From Patescibacteria group bacterium (GTDB lineage: Bacteria; Patescibacteriota; Microgenomatia; UBA12405; JAHJSD01), in the NCBI GenBank assembly GCA_018830585.1, contig JAHJSD010000084.1:1-5541 (forward strand): 5,541 nt of DNA. The letters are read 5' to 3'. A program made the position numbers and the translations under genes. Positions within the stretch are counted from its first letter, which is position 1. Each line of letters begins with the position of its first letter. Positions 4,863-5,541 of the stretch are shown one piece after another. The notes under the pieces were generated by a model. It was given only the letters and a program-made list of their open reading frames with translations. It was not told the DNA's origin and made no database searches.

Positions 4863-5541
4863 GTGAACGTCAAGCTTTCCGTTGTCATCTGCACTTTCAA
4901 TCGGGATAAAAACCTAAAAAGGTGCTTGGCCAGCTTAGCAGGACAAACCTTTGACAACTTTGAGGTAATTATTGTTGACGGCGGTTCAACTGATAAGACT
5001 AATCAAGTAATTAAGAACCAAAGCAAGACGCTTAAGATCAAAAAAATTACTTACTTAGGAACGGAGTTGGCCAAAGTCAGAGACCAAGGCTGGCGGAAGG
5101 CAAAAGGAGAGCTGGTTTCCTGGATCGATGATGATGTTGTCGTTTCCAAAAACTGGGCTAAGCAGGTAATCACCGCTTTCCAAGCCGAAAATAATATCGG
5201 CGGCGTGACCGGGCCGACGATTATCCCCAAAAAGATCTTGGCCAACAGAGACGTTTTCTCTTTCTATCACAAAAAAGGCTTTTGGAAGCTAATCGGCAAG
5301 TTCTGGGAAATCTGGTTTTTAGAAGGCAGCAAATACCAGGTCGGCAAATTGAAAAAAAGCGGAGCCTGGACTCCGGGGTCAAACTTTATCAACTCGACAA
5401 AGTTAAAAGGCCTAATTGAAGTTGACTACTTAGAGGCCTGCAATATGACTCTTAAAAAGGACTTAATCAACCGTGTCGGAGGATTTGACTATGGCTATAA
5501 AAAGGTGGCTGAATGGTGCGAATTAGACTTGGCAATAAGAA
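4863..5541 (+). CDS. Family 2 glycosyltransferase, 3' end cut off by the window edge
   Basis: The frame is open from GTG at 4863 to the right edge, 226 codons. It is not closed by a stop in the window. NVKLSVVICTFNR (2-14) is a typical GT-A start, VDGGSTD (38-44) the donor-binding loop, and WIDDDVVVSKNW (87-98) holds the DxD aspartates (89-91). The segment YLEACNMTLKKDL followed by GGFD and EWCELDLAIR is the acceptor-side and catalytic-base region, so most of the catalytic domain is present and only the C-terminus is missing. GTG is the first usable start: the in-frame TAG at 4848-4850 precedes it, and the nearby ATG (4861-4863) is out of frame and meets TGA at once. The motifs resemble those of the glycosyltransferase at 1324-2352, but the two differ through most of their length. 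It is divergent from the radical SAM operon and may belong to the same glycan pathway. Confidence 0.88.
   Translation, partial: MNVKLSVVICTFNRDKNLKRCLASLAGQTFDNFEVIIVDGGSTDKTNQVIKNQSKTLKIKKITYLGTELAKVRDQGWRKAKGELVSWIDDDVVVSKNWAKQVITAFQAENNIGGVTGPTIIPKKILANRDVFSFYHKKGFWKLIGKFWEIWFLEGSKYQVGKLKKSGAWTPGSNFINSTKLKGLIEVDYLEACNMTLKKDLINRVGGFDYGYKKVAEWCELDLAIR

Noticed and set aside
1..5541. Alternative genetic code with TGA read as glycine or tryptophan
   Set aside because: TGA ends two genes at places consistent with family lengths, and no in-frame TGA occurs inside the conserved coding regions.

Overview
The window looks like a piece of a Candidate Phyla Radiation (Patescibacteria) genome, perhaps a Microgenomates- or Parcubacteria-like lineage. 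This is an inference from three things. Genes are compact and often divergent. The non-coding DNA is full of mosaic repeats of the type GTCATYCTGA...TCAGRATGAC and perfect palindromes built from CCTGCC/GGCAGG. Short TTTGANN heptamer arrays lie inside genes. I recall such repeats from CPR assemblies but could not search. TGA serves as a normal stop (2350-2352, 3158-3156), so the TGA-to-glycine code of Gracilibacteria/Absconditabacteria does not apply. No rRNA, tRNA, CRISPR array or transposase gene is visible.

Layout. A B12-binding-type radical SAM protein runs leftward off the left edge (1020 to 1, 3' end missing). A 288-nt (or 303-nt) divergent gap follows, holding a GC-rich hairpin and a possible 37-codon ORF with a strong Shine-Dalgarno sequence. 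A family 2 glycosyltransferase with C-terminal membrane segments reads rightward (1324-2352). About 800 nt of gene-free repeat mosaic follows (2343-3155), ending in an 18-bp-stem hairpin. A leftward two-gene operon comes next: a radical SAM/SPASM-like protein (4842-3817) and a class I methyltransferase (3815-3156) separated by one base. A second family 2 glycosyltransferase (4863 onward) diverges from it and runs off the right edge.

How the genes may work together. Two glycosyltransferases, two radical SAM enzymes and a methyltransferase suggest synthesis and decoration of a cell-surface glycan or glycolipid. The pathway and substrates cannot be read from the sequence.

The most notable regulatory pattern is that all four genes with their own promoter have a TATAMT hexamer ending 6-7 nt before the start codon, which predicts leaderless mRNAs. 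The divergent pair at 4842/4863 appears to share one 8-bp palindrome, AGTATACT, as overlapping -10 elements on the two strands. No complete new defence or mobile system is evident. The oddities worth following are the repeat elements, the shared palindromic promoter, and the unusual cysteine spacing of the first radical SAM protein.
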